A stretch of DNA of 64,000 bases from Salinibacillus kushneri (lineage in GTDB: Bacteria > Bacillota > Bacilli > Bacillales > Alkalibacillaceae). The stretch lies in NCBI RefSeq assembly GCF_900111405.1, contig NZ_FOHJ01000011.1, forward strand, positions 25,790 to 89,789, written 5' to 3'. The notes beneath the pieces were generated by a model. That model did no database searches. It was given only the letters and a program-made list of their open reading frames with translations, and had not been told where the DNA came from. A program made the position numbers and the translations under genes. Shown piece after piece: positions 7,959-15,630 of this stretch (positions are counted from its first letter, which is position 1; each line of letters begins with the position of its first letter).

Positions 7959-9104
7959 ATGGAACATTTAATTAACGATAATGTAAAAAATATCGAGATA
8001 TCCGGTATCCGGAAATTTTTCAACCTTGTATCAGGAAAGTCGGACATCGTTTCTTTAACGATAGGACAACCCGATTTTTATACCCCTGAACATGTAAAAG
8101 AGGCAGGTAAGCTTTCCATTGATCAAAATCATACAACCTATACACATAATGCAGGCATGCTTCAGTTAAGAGAAGCGATTGCTGCCTATGTAAATGAGAA
8201 ATATGACTTAAACTATAATCCAAACCATGAAGTGATTGCAACAGTTGGGGCTTCTCAGGCCATTGATATCACTTTTAGAACGATTTTATCTCCTGATGAT
8301 GAAGTCATCTTACCTGGACCTGTATATCCTGGATATGAACCCCTTATCCAGTTAGCCGGGGCTAAACCTGTTATTGCCGATACGAGGACTAATGACTTTA
8401 AACTAACTGCTGATGTGCTTGAACGATATATAACCAATCAAACCAAATGTATTGTTCTCCCTTATCCGTCGAATCCTACTGGTGTAAGCTTAACGAAGGA
8501 TGAATTACAGGAGATTGCAGAGCTTATTAAGGGTAAATCCATATTCCTATTAGCAGATGAAATTTATGCAGAACTAACCTATGAAAAACCACACTACTCC
8601 ATAGGACGCTTTACTGAAATTCGTGACCAAATGATTATTATTCAGGGGTTATCTAAGTCCCATTCTATGACAGGCTGGCGGATTGGATATGTACTTGCTT
8701 CTGAAAAAATTGCCAAACATCTACTTAAGGTTCATCAATACAATGTCTCTTGTCCAACCAGTATCAGTCAATATGCGGCATTAGAGGCATTGACAGAGGG
8801 TAAATCAGATGCAGACCCAATGCGGCAGGAATATAAAAAGCGACGTGATTATGTTTATCAGGAATTGCAAAAAATGGGATTAGATACCGTTCTGCCTGAT
8901 GGAGCCTTTTACTTATTTCCGAAGTTTCCGATTAGGGAAGGGTCATCATTTGAATTAGGATTGGACTTAGTGAACAAAGCCGGGCTAGCATTAGTCCCGG
9001 GGGACGCATTCTCTCCACTAGGCGAGGGTTATATGAGGATTTCGTATGCGTACGATATGGAAACTCTCAAAGAAGGAATGAAACGTCTAAGAGATTATTT
9101 ATAA
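7959..9104 (+). CDS. patA: PatA, N-acetyl-LL-diaminopimelate aminotransferase
   Basis: Class I/II PLP-dependent aminotransferase of 381 residues. The PLP lysine is in SKSHSMTGWRIGY. Other active-site landmarks are IGQPDFYTP near the N-terminus, TVGASQAID, PGPVYPGY, PYPSNPTG and the Arg in YMRISYAY that holds the substrate carboxylate. In Bacillus, PatA transfers the amino group between N-acetyl-LL-diaminopimelate and 2-oxoglutarate, two steps after DapH, whose gene opens this window. An ATG at 7953 is only one base from GGAGG. The ATG at 7959 has seven-base spacing and is preferred. A strong terminator follows. Confidence 0.85.
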   Translation: MEHLINDNVKNIEISGIRKFFNLVSGKSDIVSLTIGQPDFYTPEHVKEAGKLSIDQNHTTYTHNAGMLQLREAIAAYVNEKYDLNYNPNHEVIATVGASQAIDITFRTILSPDDEVILPGPVYPGYEPLIQLAGAKPVIADTRTNDFKLTADVLERYITNQTKCIVLPYPSNPTGVSLTKDELQEIAELIKGKSIFLLADEIYAELTYEKPHYSIGRFTEIRDQMIIIQGLSKSHSMTGWRIGYVLASEKIAKHLLKVHQYNVSCPTSISQYAALEALTEGKSDADPMRQEYKKRRDYVYQELQKMGLDTVLPDGAFYLFPKFPIREGSSFELGLDLVNKAGLALVPGDAFSPLGEGYMRISYAYDMETLKEGMKRLRDYL

Positions 9105-9129
9105 CCCTTAATTAAAATAGGGAACTAAA

Positions 9130-9160
9130 AAATCAGCGGCCCCAAACCGCTGATTTTTTT
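9130..9160 (+). terminator. Terminator of patA
   Basis: AAATCAGCGG/CCGCTGATTT perfect 10-bp stem with a 7-base loop and seven T. Confidence 0.9.
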
Positions 9161-9199
9161 AAAATGAAATTTGAAAGACATATGATGATTTGTAAGGTG

Positions 9200-9376
9200 T
9201 TAATATCGGCTCTGCTTGACAATTTGATACATATTTAACAATATATCAAGTTCCTGGCTAACCTCAATGGATTCTTTACTAGTAAACCCATACCACGTGG
9301 CAACTTCGACCAACTTAAATCGAACTAACTCAATTTCTTCTTTTAGTTTTACTGCATCTTCTGTTGACACCACCAC
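9200..9376 (-). CDS. Spo0E family aspartyl-phosphate phosphatase (58 aa)
   Basis: Two-helix protein with the Spo0E signature EVSQELDILLNMYQ near its C-terminus and a first helix rich in Glu, Lys and Leu. In Bacillus, members dephosphorylate Spo0A~P and delay sporulation (established for Spo0E, YisI and YnzD). The start is the first of three consecutive GTG codons, eight bases after AGGGGG. It lies directly downstream of a second Spo0E-family gene on the same strand. The two share the segment SQELD-LLN and have identical DNA there (TATCAAGTTCCTGGCTAAC), pointing to duplication. Confidence 0.75.
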   Translation of the reverse strand: MVVSTEDAVKLKEEIELVRFKLVEVATWYGFTSKESIEVSQELDILLNMYQIVKQSRY

Positions 9377-9450
9377 TTATGGAGCCCCCTAAAATAACTA
9401 CCTCGATTCTATTATACCATAATAGAACCTGATGATTTCAGGGAAATGTT

Positions 9451-9651
9451 TTAACTTTTTGACAAATTCCATACCTTTTTTTCTTTCAGTTTACTCTTTA
9501 TATAGCGATTCAGTAGTTTATCAAGTTCCTGGCTAACCGTCAGAGTTTTTTTACTTGAGATACCATGATCATCTGCAATCTCAAGCATTTTTTCTCTCTT
9601 TTCTAAAATTTCTTCATAAAGAACTTCTTTTTCTTGTACACTATTCCCCAT
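9451..9651 (-). CDS. Spo0E family aspartyl-phosphate phosphatase (66 aa)
   Basis: Second Spo0E-type protein: helix one EKEVLYEEILEKREKML, turn DDHGISSKKTLTV, helix two with the signature SQELDKLLNRYI, then a basic tail. The expected action is dephosphorylation of Spo0A~P. A TTG at 9657 is only two bases from AAAGGG, whereas the ATG at 9651 has eight-base spacing, so I start there. It is followed after 74 bases by the paralogue at 9200-9376, probably in the same transcript. Confidence 0.8.
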   Translation of the reverse strand: MGNSVQEKEVLYEEILEKREKMLEIADDHGISSKKTLTVSQELDKLLNRYIKSKLKEKKVWNLSKS

Positions 9652-9961
9652 ATCCAATTCCCTTTCTATGTATTTTTTAAACGTTTATGATTATGTCAAA
9701 TGTAATAGAGAAAGTAAATAGTATCGCAAAATTAGACAATCTTTTTCGAAAAGGATTGATATATAACATATTATCGGATATTTTTCGACATAAATTGAGC
9801 CTCTTTATAGGGAATTACAGAAGTAGGTCTTTTACCGGTTTTAAATCTTCACAAAAGAATATTATAATATGATATAAATTAGTCATCTTTTGATTATACT
9901 TGTGGTAACATGGTAAAGGTAATAATTATACTTATGATTTTTTGAGAAGGGACGAGTTATT

Positions 9962-10471
9962 TTGGCAAAAGAAATTTGGGAATGGGGAAAGGCTATTATT
10001 ATTGCAATCATTCTTGCTTTTTTTATTCGTTCATTTATTTTTGCTACATCTATCGTTGAAGGGGCAAGCATGTATCCTACCCTGGAAAATGGGGAAAGAG
10101 TTGTTTTTAACAAAGCAATCTATTTCGTAAGTGAACCTGATCGGGGTGACATCGTGATTATTCAAAAACCAACCAAAAATTATGTAAAACGGGTCATTGG
10201 TTTACCTAATGATGTAATTGAAGTGAAAAATCATTCCTTATACATTAATGGCGAAAAACAAACACAAACTTATTTGGATGAAGATGCTATCCAATCCACC
10301 TCTGATTTTGAGCCTATTACAGTTCCTGAAGGGCAATACTTTGTTATGGGAGACAATCGCTCCATCAGTAAAGACAGTAGAAACGGTTTAGGACTAATTA
10401 AAGAAAACGAAATCATCGGAAGAAGCGAACTCATCATCTACCCCTTCAACGAATTCTCATTAACTAGGTAG
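9962..10471 (+). CDS. Type I signal peptidase
   Basis: Membrane-bound serine/lysine peptidase of 169 residues that removes signal peptides from secreted proteins. One N-terminal transmembrane helix (about 10-28) leads to the nucleophile Ser36 in GASMYPTL and the general base Lys76 in YVKRVIGLP. The conserved MGDNRSISKDSR box lies near residue 138. Length and order match B. subtilis SipS/SipT-type enzymes. The start is a TTG after AGAAGGGACGAG. The gene is immediately followed by a tandem repeat region instead of a clean spacer. Confidence 0.92.
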   Translation: MAKEIWEWGKAIIIAIILAFFIRSFIFATSIVEGASMYPTLENGERVVFNKAIYFVSEPDRGDIVIIQKPTKNYVKRVIGLPNDVIEVKNHSLYINGEKQTQTYLDEDAIQSTSDFEPITVPEGQYFVMGDNRSISKDSRNGLGLIKENEIIGRSELIIYPFNEFSLTR

Positions 10472-10757
10472 AAAAGCGAAGGCGACTGCGAAGGTCCGAC
10501 AGCTTAAGCAGAAGACACGAAGTGGCACGATTTTCGCCACGCAGTGGATTATGCTTATGTCTGCTTGGACCTAGGAGCCGTAGCTGGACATTAAAAAGCG
10601 AAGGCGACTGCGTAGGTCTGGCGGGATAAGACGAAGACATGAAGTGGCACGTATTTAGCCACAGAATGGCTTTGGCTTATGTCCGACATGGCCTAGGAGC
10701 CGTAGCTGGACATTAGAAAAGCGAAGGCGACTGAATAGGTCCGGCAGCTTAAGCCTT
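10472..10757 (+). repeat. Two and a half tandem copies of a palindromic ~120-bp repeat
   Basis: Copies at 10472-10592, 10594-10714 and a truncated one at 10716-10757, each starting AAAAGCGAAGGCGACTG. Each full copy can fold as nested stems. In copy 1, AGGTCC pairs with GGACCT, AGACA with TGTCT and GTGGC with GCCAC. In copy 2, GACAT pairs with ATGTC and GTGGC with GCCAC. Both end with TAGGAGCCGTAGCTGGACATT. There is no coding potential. Similar GCGAAGGCG-type intergenic repeats are familiar in Bacillaceae. It lies between the signal peptidase stop and its terminator. Confidence 0.8.
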
Positions 10758-10759
10758 AA

Positions 10760-10800
10760 AAAGCACTTCAAACGCATTTTACGTTTGAAGTGCTTTCTTT
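10760..10800. terminator. Bidirectional terminator
   Basis: AAAGCACTTCAAACG/CGTTTGAAGTGCTTT, a 15-bp perfect stem with CTTT on plus and TTTTT on minus. It closes the signal peptidase gene and the convergent YvrJ-type gene, whose stop codon overlaps the right edge. Confidence 0.88.
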
Positions 10801-10936
10801 ATCTCATCTTTTCAGGTAAAGCCGTAATAGATTCTATAAGAATATCGAGCTTACTCTCAATGCGGTGTAGCAAGTAAAACGTAACCACAACCGGAAAGCC
10901 GATTTCAGGAATCCAATTGGCCCAGTTTTCCATCAT
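10799..10936 (-). CDS. YvrJ family small protein (45 aa)
   Basis: Tiny membrane-associated protein MMENWANWIPEIGFP followed by a hydrophobic VVVTFYLLHRIE and a short amphipathic tail, which is the whole YvrJ family pattern (Trp-rich start, one helix). A strong GGAGGTGG site lies seven bases from the ATG at 10936. It ends a run of three small same-strand genes (DUF1659, DUF2922, YvrJ) that are often found together in Bacillales. The function is unknown. Confidence 0.75.
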   Translation of the reverse strand: MMENWANWIPEIGFPVVVTFYLLHRIESKLDILIESITALPEKMR

Positions 10937-11014
10937 TAATAACCCACCTCCTTAATAGTTCTTCTTTGTTTTTAAATTAAAAGGGAGCGAACCTTTTATC
11001 GCCCCCTTTCACCT

Positions 11015-11230
11015 TTAAATTTCAATTTCCTGTACATTTCTTTCTACAATTCTGGCACTTTTCTTCTCAATGATATCGCCACCTGAAGAAGTGAAAGCGT
11101 TTTGTGTAACAATCTCATCCATAGCTTGATTAATCAGATCCGTATCAACTGGTTCTACGGGCTCGTCTAAGGAAAATGTTACAGTTTTGCCCTCTTCATT
11201 AGCGAATTTGAGTTCCAATTTTTTTGCCAT
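11015..11230 (-). CDS. DUF2922 family small protein (71 aa)
   Basis: A 71-residue protein starting MAKKLELKFANEEGKTVTF, with the family core VDTDLINQAMDEIVTQNAF and an alternating beta-strand C-terminus. It matches my memory of the DUF2922 family. The ATG at 11230 is preceded by AAAGGAGGGGAGACA. The frame is open to an earlier ATG at 11254, which lies before the ribosome site and is rejected. It sits between DUF1659 (37-bp gap) and YvrJ (78-bp gap). Function unknown; I see no transmembrane helix. Confidence 0.72.
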   Translation of the reverse strand: MAKKLELKFANEEGKTVTFSLDEPVEPVDTDLINQAMDEIVTQNAFTSSGGDIIEKKSARIVERNVQEIEI

Positions 11231-11267
11231 TGTCTCCCCTCCTTTCTTCCTCATTCTGTTTTAAGCA

Positions 11268-11486
11268 TTAGTTAAATAATATAGATGCATCATTTCGCTC
11301 AACAGAATATAATGTCCGCTCTTGCAAAGGGACAAGAGCATTGGTAACCGCCATTAGCTGATCAGGAGTTGCACCAGTTTTAACATTGTTGAAGTTCTTA
11401 TTTTTATAGGTGATTTCTCCGTTTTCATCTGTTCCTGTCTCAAATACAAGCTGTAACTGTGAACGAACGGTTTGTGATGTCGCCAT
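11268..11486 (-). CDS. DUF1659 family small protein (72 aa)
   Basis: A 72-residue beta-rich protein: SQLQLVFETGTDENGE, then YKNKNFNNVKTGATPDQLMAV and a C-terminal ERTLYSVERND strand, as in DUF1659. It shares the layout 'strands, central helix beginning with an Asp/Gln box' with DUF2922 and is the first gene of the three-gene unit. A very strong AAAGGAGGTGAAAGGGG leader precedes the ATG. Function unknown. Confidence 0.72.
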   Translation of the reverse strand: MATSQTVRSQLQLVFETGTDENGEITYKNKNFNNVKTGATPDQLMAVTNALVPLQERTLYSVERNDASILFN

Positions 11487-11724
11487 CCCCTTTCACCTCC
11501 TTTCACTTTTATAATCGCAAGGAGTCAGAGAAAAGTGTCTTTTTGATGAAGGGGGATTGTTTGGATTTACCCACTCAGAATAAAAATACATCCCCTATCC
11601 CCCTAAAGAACAAAAGCTTTGAAGGGCTCCCTTAGCGATGTACGGAGGCGGAGGAAATCTCACTGGGGTGCTGTGGCCATTCCTGGATTTTTATCCCGTG
11701 ACCTCCCGTCTTATGATTTTCCTA
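11487..11724. other. Non-coding spacer with degenerate repeat
   Basis: No gene seen. It contains the DUF1659 leader, a possible long-range pairing of GGGGGAT (11553) with ATCCCCCT (11598), and CTGTGGCCATTCCTGG with TTTTATCC (11671-11698), similar to 7477-7500. Confidence 0.4.
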
Positions 11725-11759
11725 TATAAAAAAACCTTGTCACTCGAGTGACAAGGTTT
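11725..11759 (-). terminator. Intrinsic terminator, 28-bp perfect palindrome
   Basis: AAACCTTGTCACTC/GAGTGACAAGGTTT followed on the minus strand by seven T. The only minus-strand frame upstream of it is the 26-aa ORF at 11791-11871, which supports that ORF being transcribed. Confidence 0.8.
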
Positions 11760-11790
11760 AAAGAAAGTAAGTATACTGATACGTGTTTAG

Positions 11791-11871
11791 TCAGGCATTG
11801 TCAAAGATGCAAAAGCCCATATATAAGAGAAGTATCGCTACACATACAATACCCATTATCGTTTCAATCAT
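11791..11871 (-). CDS. Putative 26-aa single-helix membrane peptide
   Basis: MIETIMGIVCVAILLLYMG then FCIFDNA and a stop. It is one transmembrane helix with an acidic N-terminal face and two Cys. The start is supported by GGGAGGTG nine bases upstream, and a 28-bp palindromic terminator follows 31 bases after the stop. So the reading frame sits in a complete small transcription unit. I do not recognise it; small subunits of membrane complexes (CydS-like) have this size, but nothing else supports that. Confidence 0.5.
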   Translation of the reverse strand: MIETIMGIVCVAILLLYMGFCIFDNA

Positions 11872-12192
11872 ACTGAGGTACACCTCCCATACATACTATT
11901 ATGACAGAAATAATAAAATTCCTTCCTCTTCATTTAGAAATAAATGGTCGTTGAATCAAATCTATCATTTTTTATTTTATCAAAAAATACCTACTTTTAA
12001 GCCTAATTTTTTAAATTCTATGTTAAAATTTATGATGAACTTAATATAGAATAAGACTTCAATTGTGGATTAATCAACCATTTAATTGTAAGTTGAAATA
12101 TTTGGATTTTACCAACTGTTTACAGCAACTCATGATTAAAGAAAAATACCGGCCGTAGACGTGGTAAATATAAGCTTAAGCAGGTGATTTTG
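11872..12192. other. AT-rich spacer
   Basis: About 320 bases holding the leader of the 26-aa ORF on the minus strand and the upstream region of the zinc-ribbon gene on the plus strand. A plus-strand open frame here (11783-12049) lacks a ribosome site and runs antisense to the better-supported small ORF. Nothing else recognised. Confidence 0.4.
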
Positions 12193-13350
12193 ATGGCCCA
12201 TTGCCCTTTCTGTGGAACAGAGGTGAAACAAGAAGAGGAGTACTGTATTAATTGCGGTAAACCATTACCGAATGATTTAAATGAGAGAATGTCAAAGAAT
12301 CAAGGTTTTAATAAATGGTGGTTTGTGCCAATTAGTGGATTATTCCTTGCAATTATTGTCTTTATTGGCTTTTATTTTTTCTTATCCTATCAGGAAAATC
12401 AGGCTGTAGAAGCTTATGAAAAAGCCGAAAAAATAGCTGTAGAAGGGAATTTTCAACAAGCAAAAAACCTCTTTAAAGAGGCAAAAGAGCATAAATCTTA
12501 TTTTCCTGCAGCTGTACAAAATGCTCAGTTTATGGACATTGCATTATCCATTCAAAACCAAATACAATCTGCGAATAAATTGATGGATGAAAAGGCCTAC
12601 CAGCAAGGACTTAAAATTACAAAACAGGCTGAAGAGGACCTACAGAATTACAATGGTGAGGTCGTCGATAAATTATTAGAACAACTCGTAAAGACCCGAA
12701 ATGAAATCAAAACGGCAGAATTAAAAAACAAATTAAGTCAGGATCCAGCTATTGATGATTTAAAACTTCTTCTTTGGCAGGCAGAAAGCATTCAGACGGA
12801 TGAGGCAAAATCCATGGCAAAGGAAATCCGAACCAGATTAGTGGATTTTACGTATTCCACAGCAAATGAAAGCTTAAAGTTAAAACAATTCTCAGATGCA
12901 ATGGCCATTATAGAAGACGGGTTACGCTATGCCCCTGAAAACGAAAAATTGCAAAGTCTGAAAACAACCATCGAAAAAGAAAAAGTAGCATTTGAAACAG
13001 AGCAGCAAAAACGGATTGAACAAGCCATCAGTGCAGCTGAACAGGAACATGAGTTAAATAAAAACGATGCCATCGAAATGGTTTCCATTAAATCAAAGAA
13101 AGATGAATTTGGTGATTTAGTGGTTACAGGGACTCTAAAAAGTGTGGCTACGGTTCCCATTTACTCCGTTTCTGTATCCTATAACTTGTTAAACGGAGAT
13201 GGAGAAGTTGTTGAGTCCAACGAAGTTTATGTGTATCCAGATACACTTTATCCAGACGAAGAGGGTCATTTTGAATTTACCCACTATGAGGTTAAAGAAG
13301 AACTAAAAGCGGAAGTCGATCAAGTCAAATGGTTCCTTGACTCACCGTAA
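12193..13350 (+). CDS. Zinc-ribbon membrane protein with TPR-like extracytoplasmic region
   Basis: A 385-residue bitopic protein. An N-terminal zinc ribbon (CPFCG, Cys4/Cys7 and CINCGK, Cys18/Cys21) faces the cytoplasm. A transmembrane helix (about 47-67) leads to a long helical region with TPR-like repeats (AVEAYEKAEKIAVEG-FQQAKNLFKEA; ANESLKLKQFSDAMAI), and a C-terminal beta domain with FEFTHYE follows. The ATG follows AGGTGAT. It is followed 15 bases later by a membrane-anchored trypsin-like protease, so the two are almost certainly an operon and may act together in envelope sensing or quality control (inference). The topology resembles TcaA-type proteins, without clear homology by eye. 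Confidence 0.75.
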   Translation: MAHCPFCGTEVKQEEEYCINCGKPLPNDLNERMSKNQGFNKWWFVPISGLFLAIIVFIGFYFFLSYQENQAVEAYEKAEKIAVEGNFQQAKNLFKEAKEHKSYFPAAVQNAQFMDIALSIQNQIQSANKLMDEKAYQQGLKITKQAEEDLQNYNGEVVDKLLEQLVKTRNEIKTAELKNKLSQDPAIDDLKLLLWQAESIQTDEAKSMAKEIRTRLVDFTYSTANESLKLKQFSDAMAIIEDGLRYAPENEKLQSLKTTIEKEKVAFETEQQKRIEQAISAAEQEHELNKNDAIEMVSIKSKKDEFGDLVVTGTLKSVATVPIYSVSVSYNLLNGDGEVVESNEVYVYPDTLYPDEEGHFEFTHYEVKEELKAEVDQVKWFLDSP

Positions 13351-13365
13351 TGAGGAGTGACTTGG

Positions 13366-14580
13366 ATGAAAAATAAGCACCTATTTTGGCCCATTATTAT
13401 AACTGTTACCATTACCCTTTGTGTTACTATCCTTATGTATCTTTATTATCAAAATTGGGATGAAGAATCCATTGAGCACGAAAATAAAGTAGCCAGTTTA
13501 GTACGTGCAGATGAAGAAAGTAAAACGACGCTAAAAACGATTATTCATGAGGCGCAAAAATCGGTCGTCCAAATTGAGGCTGAAAGTGAATCGGGAAAAA
13601 ATATTGGTTCCGGTTTTGTTTATAATAATAAAGGAGATATTATGACCAATGCGCACGTAGTCGAAAATGCTGATTCCGTTTATGTCAAGACGTCTGATGC
13701 CAGAACCTATCCTGCTGCCATTATCGGCCTAGGATCAGAGGAAGATGTTGCGGTACTTCGTGTTCCCCAGTTGGTTGACGGGAAAACATTATCACTAAAT
13801 CCGAACTTTGAACCTGAAATTGGGGATGAAATTATCGCAGTTGGAAGTCCATTAGGTTTCCAAAACACGGTAACAACCGGAATAATTTCGGGAAAAAATC
13901 GCAGCTTTTCAGTTGATGAGCAATATAATTATCAAGGGCTATACCAAATTTCTGCCCCGATTACGAATGGAAATAGCGGTGGACCATTAATTCACCGCCA
14001 ATCTGGTGAAATTATTGCTATAAATTCTGCAGGTTCAAATGAAGGACAAATTGGCTTCAGTCTCCCCATCCACCAGGTTATAGACCAGGTAAAAATGTGG
14101 TCTGACAAAGCGGACGATGAGGAATTACAGTATGATGGAGCTATTAAGGCTCAAGATACACCTGATGAAGATCAATTTATACAGGATGCAACTTATATCG
14201 TCAATTATTTTTATGAAAATATTGAGATGCGAGATTATTTAAATGCCTATAAGTTATTAGGAATGAATGGGCAAAGACAAACAAGCTATCAGGATTTTCG
14301 TAATGAATATGTTCACATTCACGATTTAAGTATTACTAATATCAGTCCTGAAGTACAACCCAATCAGCGTGTTAAGATTACTTTAAATGCTGATCATGTT
14401 TCAAGGGATGAACATCAAGTCAAGATTACTGAGCATTATGAAAGCACCTTTATCATTGGTTATGAAAATGATCAATTAAAAATACTGGAGAAAAATCAGG
14501 AATTACTTTCTACTACTGAGCAGGAGTCATCCCCTGCTGAAGATACCCAGGAAGAAAATAAAGATGAATCCCAATCTTAA
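13366..14580 (+). CDS. Membrane-anchored trypsin-like serine protease without PDZ domain
   Basis: A 404-residue HtrA/DegP-type protease. One N-terminal transmembrane helix (about 8-27) is followed by the chymotrypsin fold with the full triad: His97 in TNAHVV, Asp127 in EEDVAVLR and Ser204 in NGNSGGPL. Beyond residue 240 there is no PDZ domain. Instead a region with FIQDATYIVNYFYENIEMRDYLNAYKLL looks like an NTF2-like or cystatin-like domain, followed by an acidic disordered tail (PAEDTQEENKDESQS). The ATG at 13366 follows GAGGAGTGACTTGG. It is translated right after the zinc-ribbon protein, its probable partner, and closed by a strong terminator. Confidence 0.85.
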   Translation: MKNKHLFWPIIITVTITLCVTILMYLYYQNWDEESIEHENKVASLVRADEESKTTLKTIIHEAQKSVVQIEAESESGKNIGSGFVYNNKGDIMTNAHVVENADSVYVKTSDARTYPAAIIGLGSEEDVAVLRVPQLVDGKTLSLNPNFEPEIGDEIIAVGSPLGFQNTVTTGIISGKNRSFSVDEQYNYQGLYQISAPITNGNSGGPLIHRQSGEIIAINSAGSNEGQIGFSLPIHQVIDQVKMWSDKADDEELQYDGAIKAQDTPDEDQFIQDATYIVNYFYENIEMRDYLNAYKLLGMNGQRQTSYQDFRNEYVHIHDLSITNISPEVQPNQRVKITLNADHVSRDEHQVKITEHYESTFIIGYENDQLKILEKNQELLSTTEQESSPAEDTQEENKDESQS

Positions 14581-14583
14581 TTT

Positions 14584-14620
14584 AAATCCTCTATACATTT
14601 TTCCTGTATAGAGGATTTTT
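14584..14620 (+). terminator. Terminator of the protease operon
   Basis: AAATCCTCTATACA/TGTATAGAGGATTT perfect 14-bp stem with a T tract. Confidence 0.9.
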
Positions 14621-14658
14621 CATCGGTTTATCTGTGATTAAGGAGGAAAGCTATATTT

Positions 14659-15537
14659 ATGAACAAAAAATTAAAAAGCATAAGACAAGTTGAAGCGCAT
14701 CAAAGTCTCTTTCAATGCCCCATTTGCCATACATTTATGCGTGTTCATGAAACTAAAAGCTTCATTTGTCAAAATCATCACACTTTTGATTTTACCAGGA
14801 AAGGATACTTAAATCTTACAACCCGTCCTGCCAAGACGAAATACAACACAGATTTATTTGAATCACGTAGAGAATTAATGGTAGAGCACAAATTATTTGA
14901 GCCCGTGCTTCAGCAAATTTCCGAATGGATTCAAAGGAACTTTTCACAAAAGGATACTCTTTATCTCTTAGACACAGGCTGTGGAGAAGGTTCTCACCTT
15001 TCCTGCCTTTCTGGAAAGCTGCAATCTGAGTTTAAAAAAGATGTAACTGGAATAGGAATTGATTTATCAAAGGAAGGAATCATGGTAGCTAGTAAAAATT
15101 ATACGGAAAATATTTGGGCCGTTGCTGATCTTGCTCACTCCCCTTTTCAAGATCAATCCTTCCACATCCTATTAAACATTTTATCACCATCCAATTACGC
15201 AGAATTTAAAAGGCTGTTAAAGGAAGATGGTTTTGTAATAAAAGTGGTACCGCAACGTGACTATTTAAAGGAATTAAGAGAAGTCTTTTTTGAAGATACG
15301 AGTAAACAATCTTATTCCAACGAAGAGACGGTTGAACTTTTTACTCGTCATTTCCAATTAAAGGATCGTATGGAGGTGAAATACAAGGTGGATTTAGATT
15401 CAGCTTCTGTTCACTCATTAATTCAAATGACACCTCTAACATGGTCAATACCAGAAACTCACGTTCAATCTGTTCTAGAGCAGCATTCCTTATCCTCCAT
15501 TACCGTGGACCTTGAGATTTTAGTCGGTGTAAAGTAA
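14659..15537 (+). CDS. rlmA: RlmA-type 23S rRNA (guanine-N1)-methyltransferase
   Basis: A 292-residue SAM-dependent methyltransferase of the RlmA(I/II) family, acting on a guanine in helix 35 of 23S rRNA. The N-terminal zinc site is visible (Cys20, Cys23, Cys37, His40/41), followed by GYLNLTTRPAKTKYNTD, a family hallmark. The SAM-binding motif is LDTGCGEGSHLS, and motif IV NILSPSNYAEF fits RlmA. The Gram-positive RlmA(II) type methylates G748 and can affect tylosin and mycinamicin resistance. AAGGAGGAAAG is the ribosome site. Single gene with a terminator after it. Confidence 0.88.
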   Translation: MNKKLKSIRQVEAHQSLFQCPICHTFMRVHETKSFICQNHHTFDFTRKGYLNLTTRPAKTKYNTDLFESRRELMVEHKLFEPVLQQISEWIQRNFSQKDTLYLLDTGCGEGSHLSCLSGKLQSEFKKDVTGIGIDLSKEGIMVASKNYTENIWAVADLAHSPFQDQSFHILLNILSPSNYAEFKRLLKEDGFVIKVVPQRDYLKELREVFFEDTSKQSYSNEETVELFTRHFQLKDRMEVKYKVDLDSASVHSLIQMTPLTWSIPETHVQSVLEQHSLSSITVDLEILVGVK

Positions 15538-15582
15538 AAAGAAGAGGGTATTCTCTCCTATTTGAGACTGCCCTCTTCTTTC
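15538..15582. terminator. Bidirectional terminator between rlmA and the GGDEF/EAL gene
   Basis: AAAGAAGAGGG/CCCTCTTCTTTC stem with a 22-base loop; T-rich on both outgoing strands. Confidence 0.75.
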
Positions 15583-15630
15583 TTAGTAAGATTGTGTATC
15601 CAGGATTTACTTAACATACTTACACGATTT

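Noticed and set aside
9687..9872. 61-aa plus-strand open frame upstream of the signal peptidase
   Set aside because: No ribosome site, AT-driven composition, and no recognisable domain.
11783..12049. 88-aa plus-strand open frame
   Set aside because: No ribosome site. It is antisense to the 26-aa ORF, which has a strong ribosome site and its own terminator.
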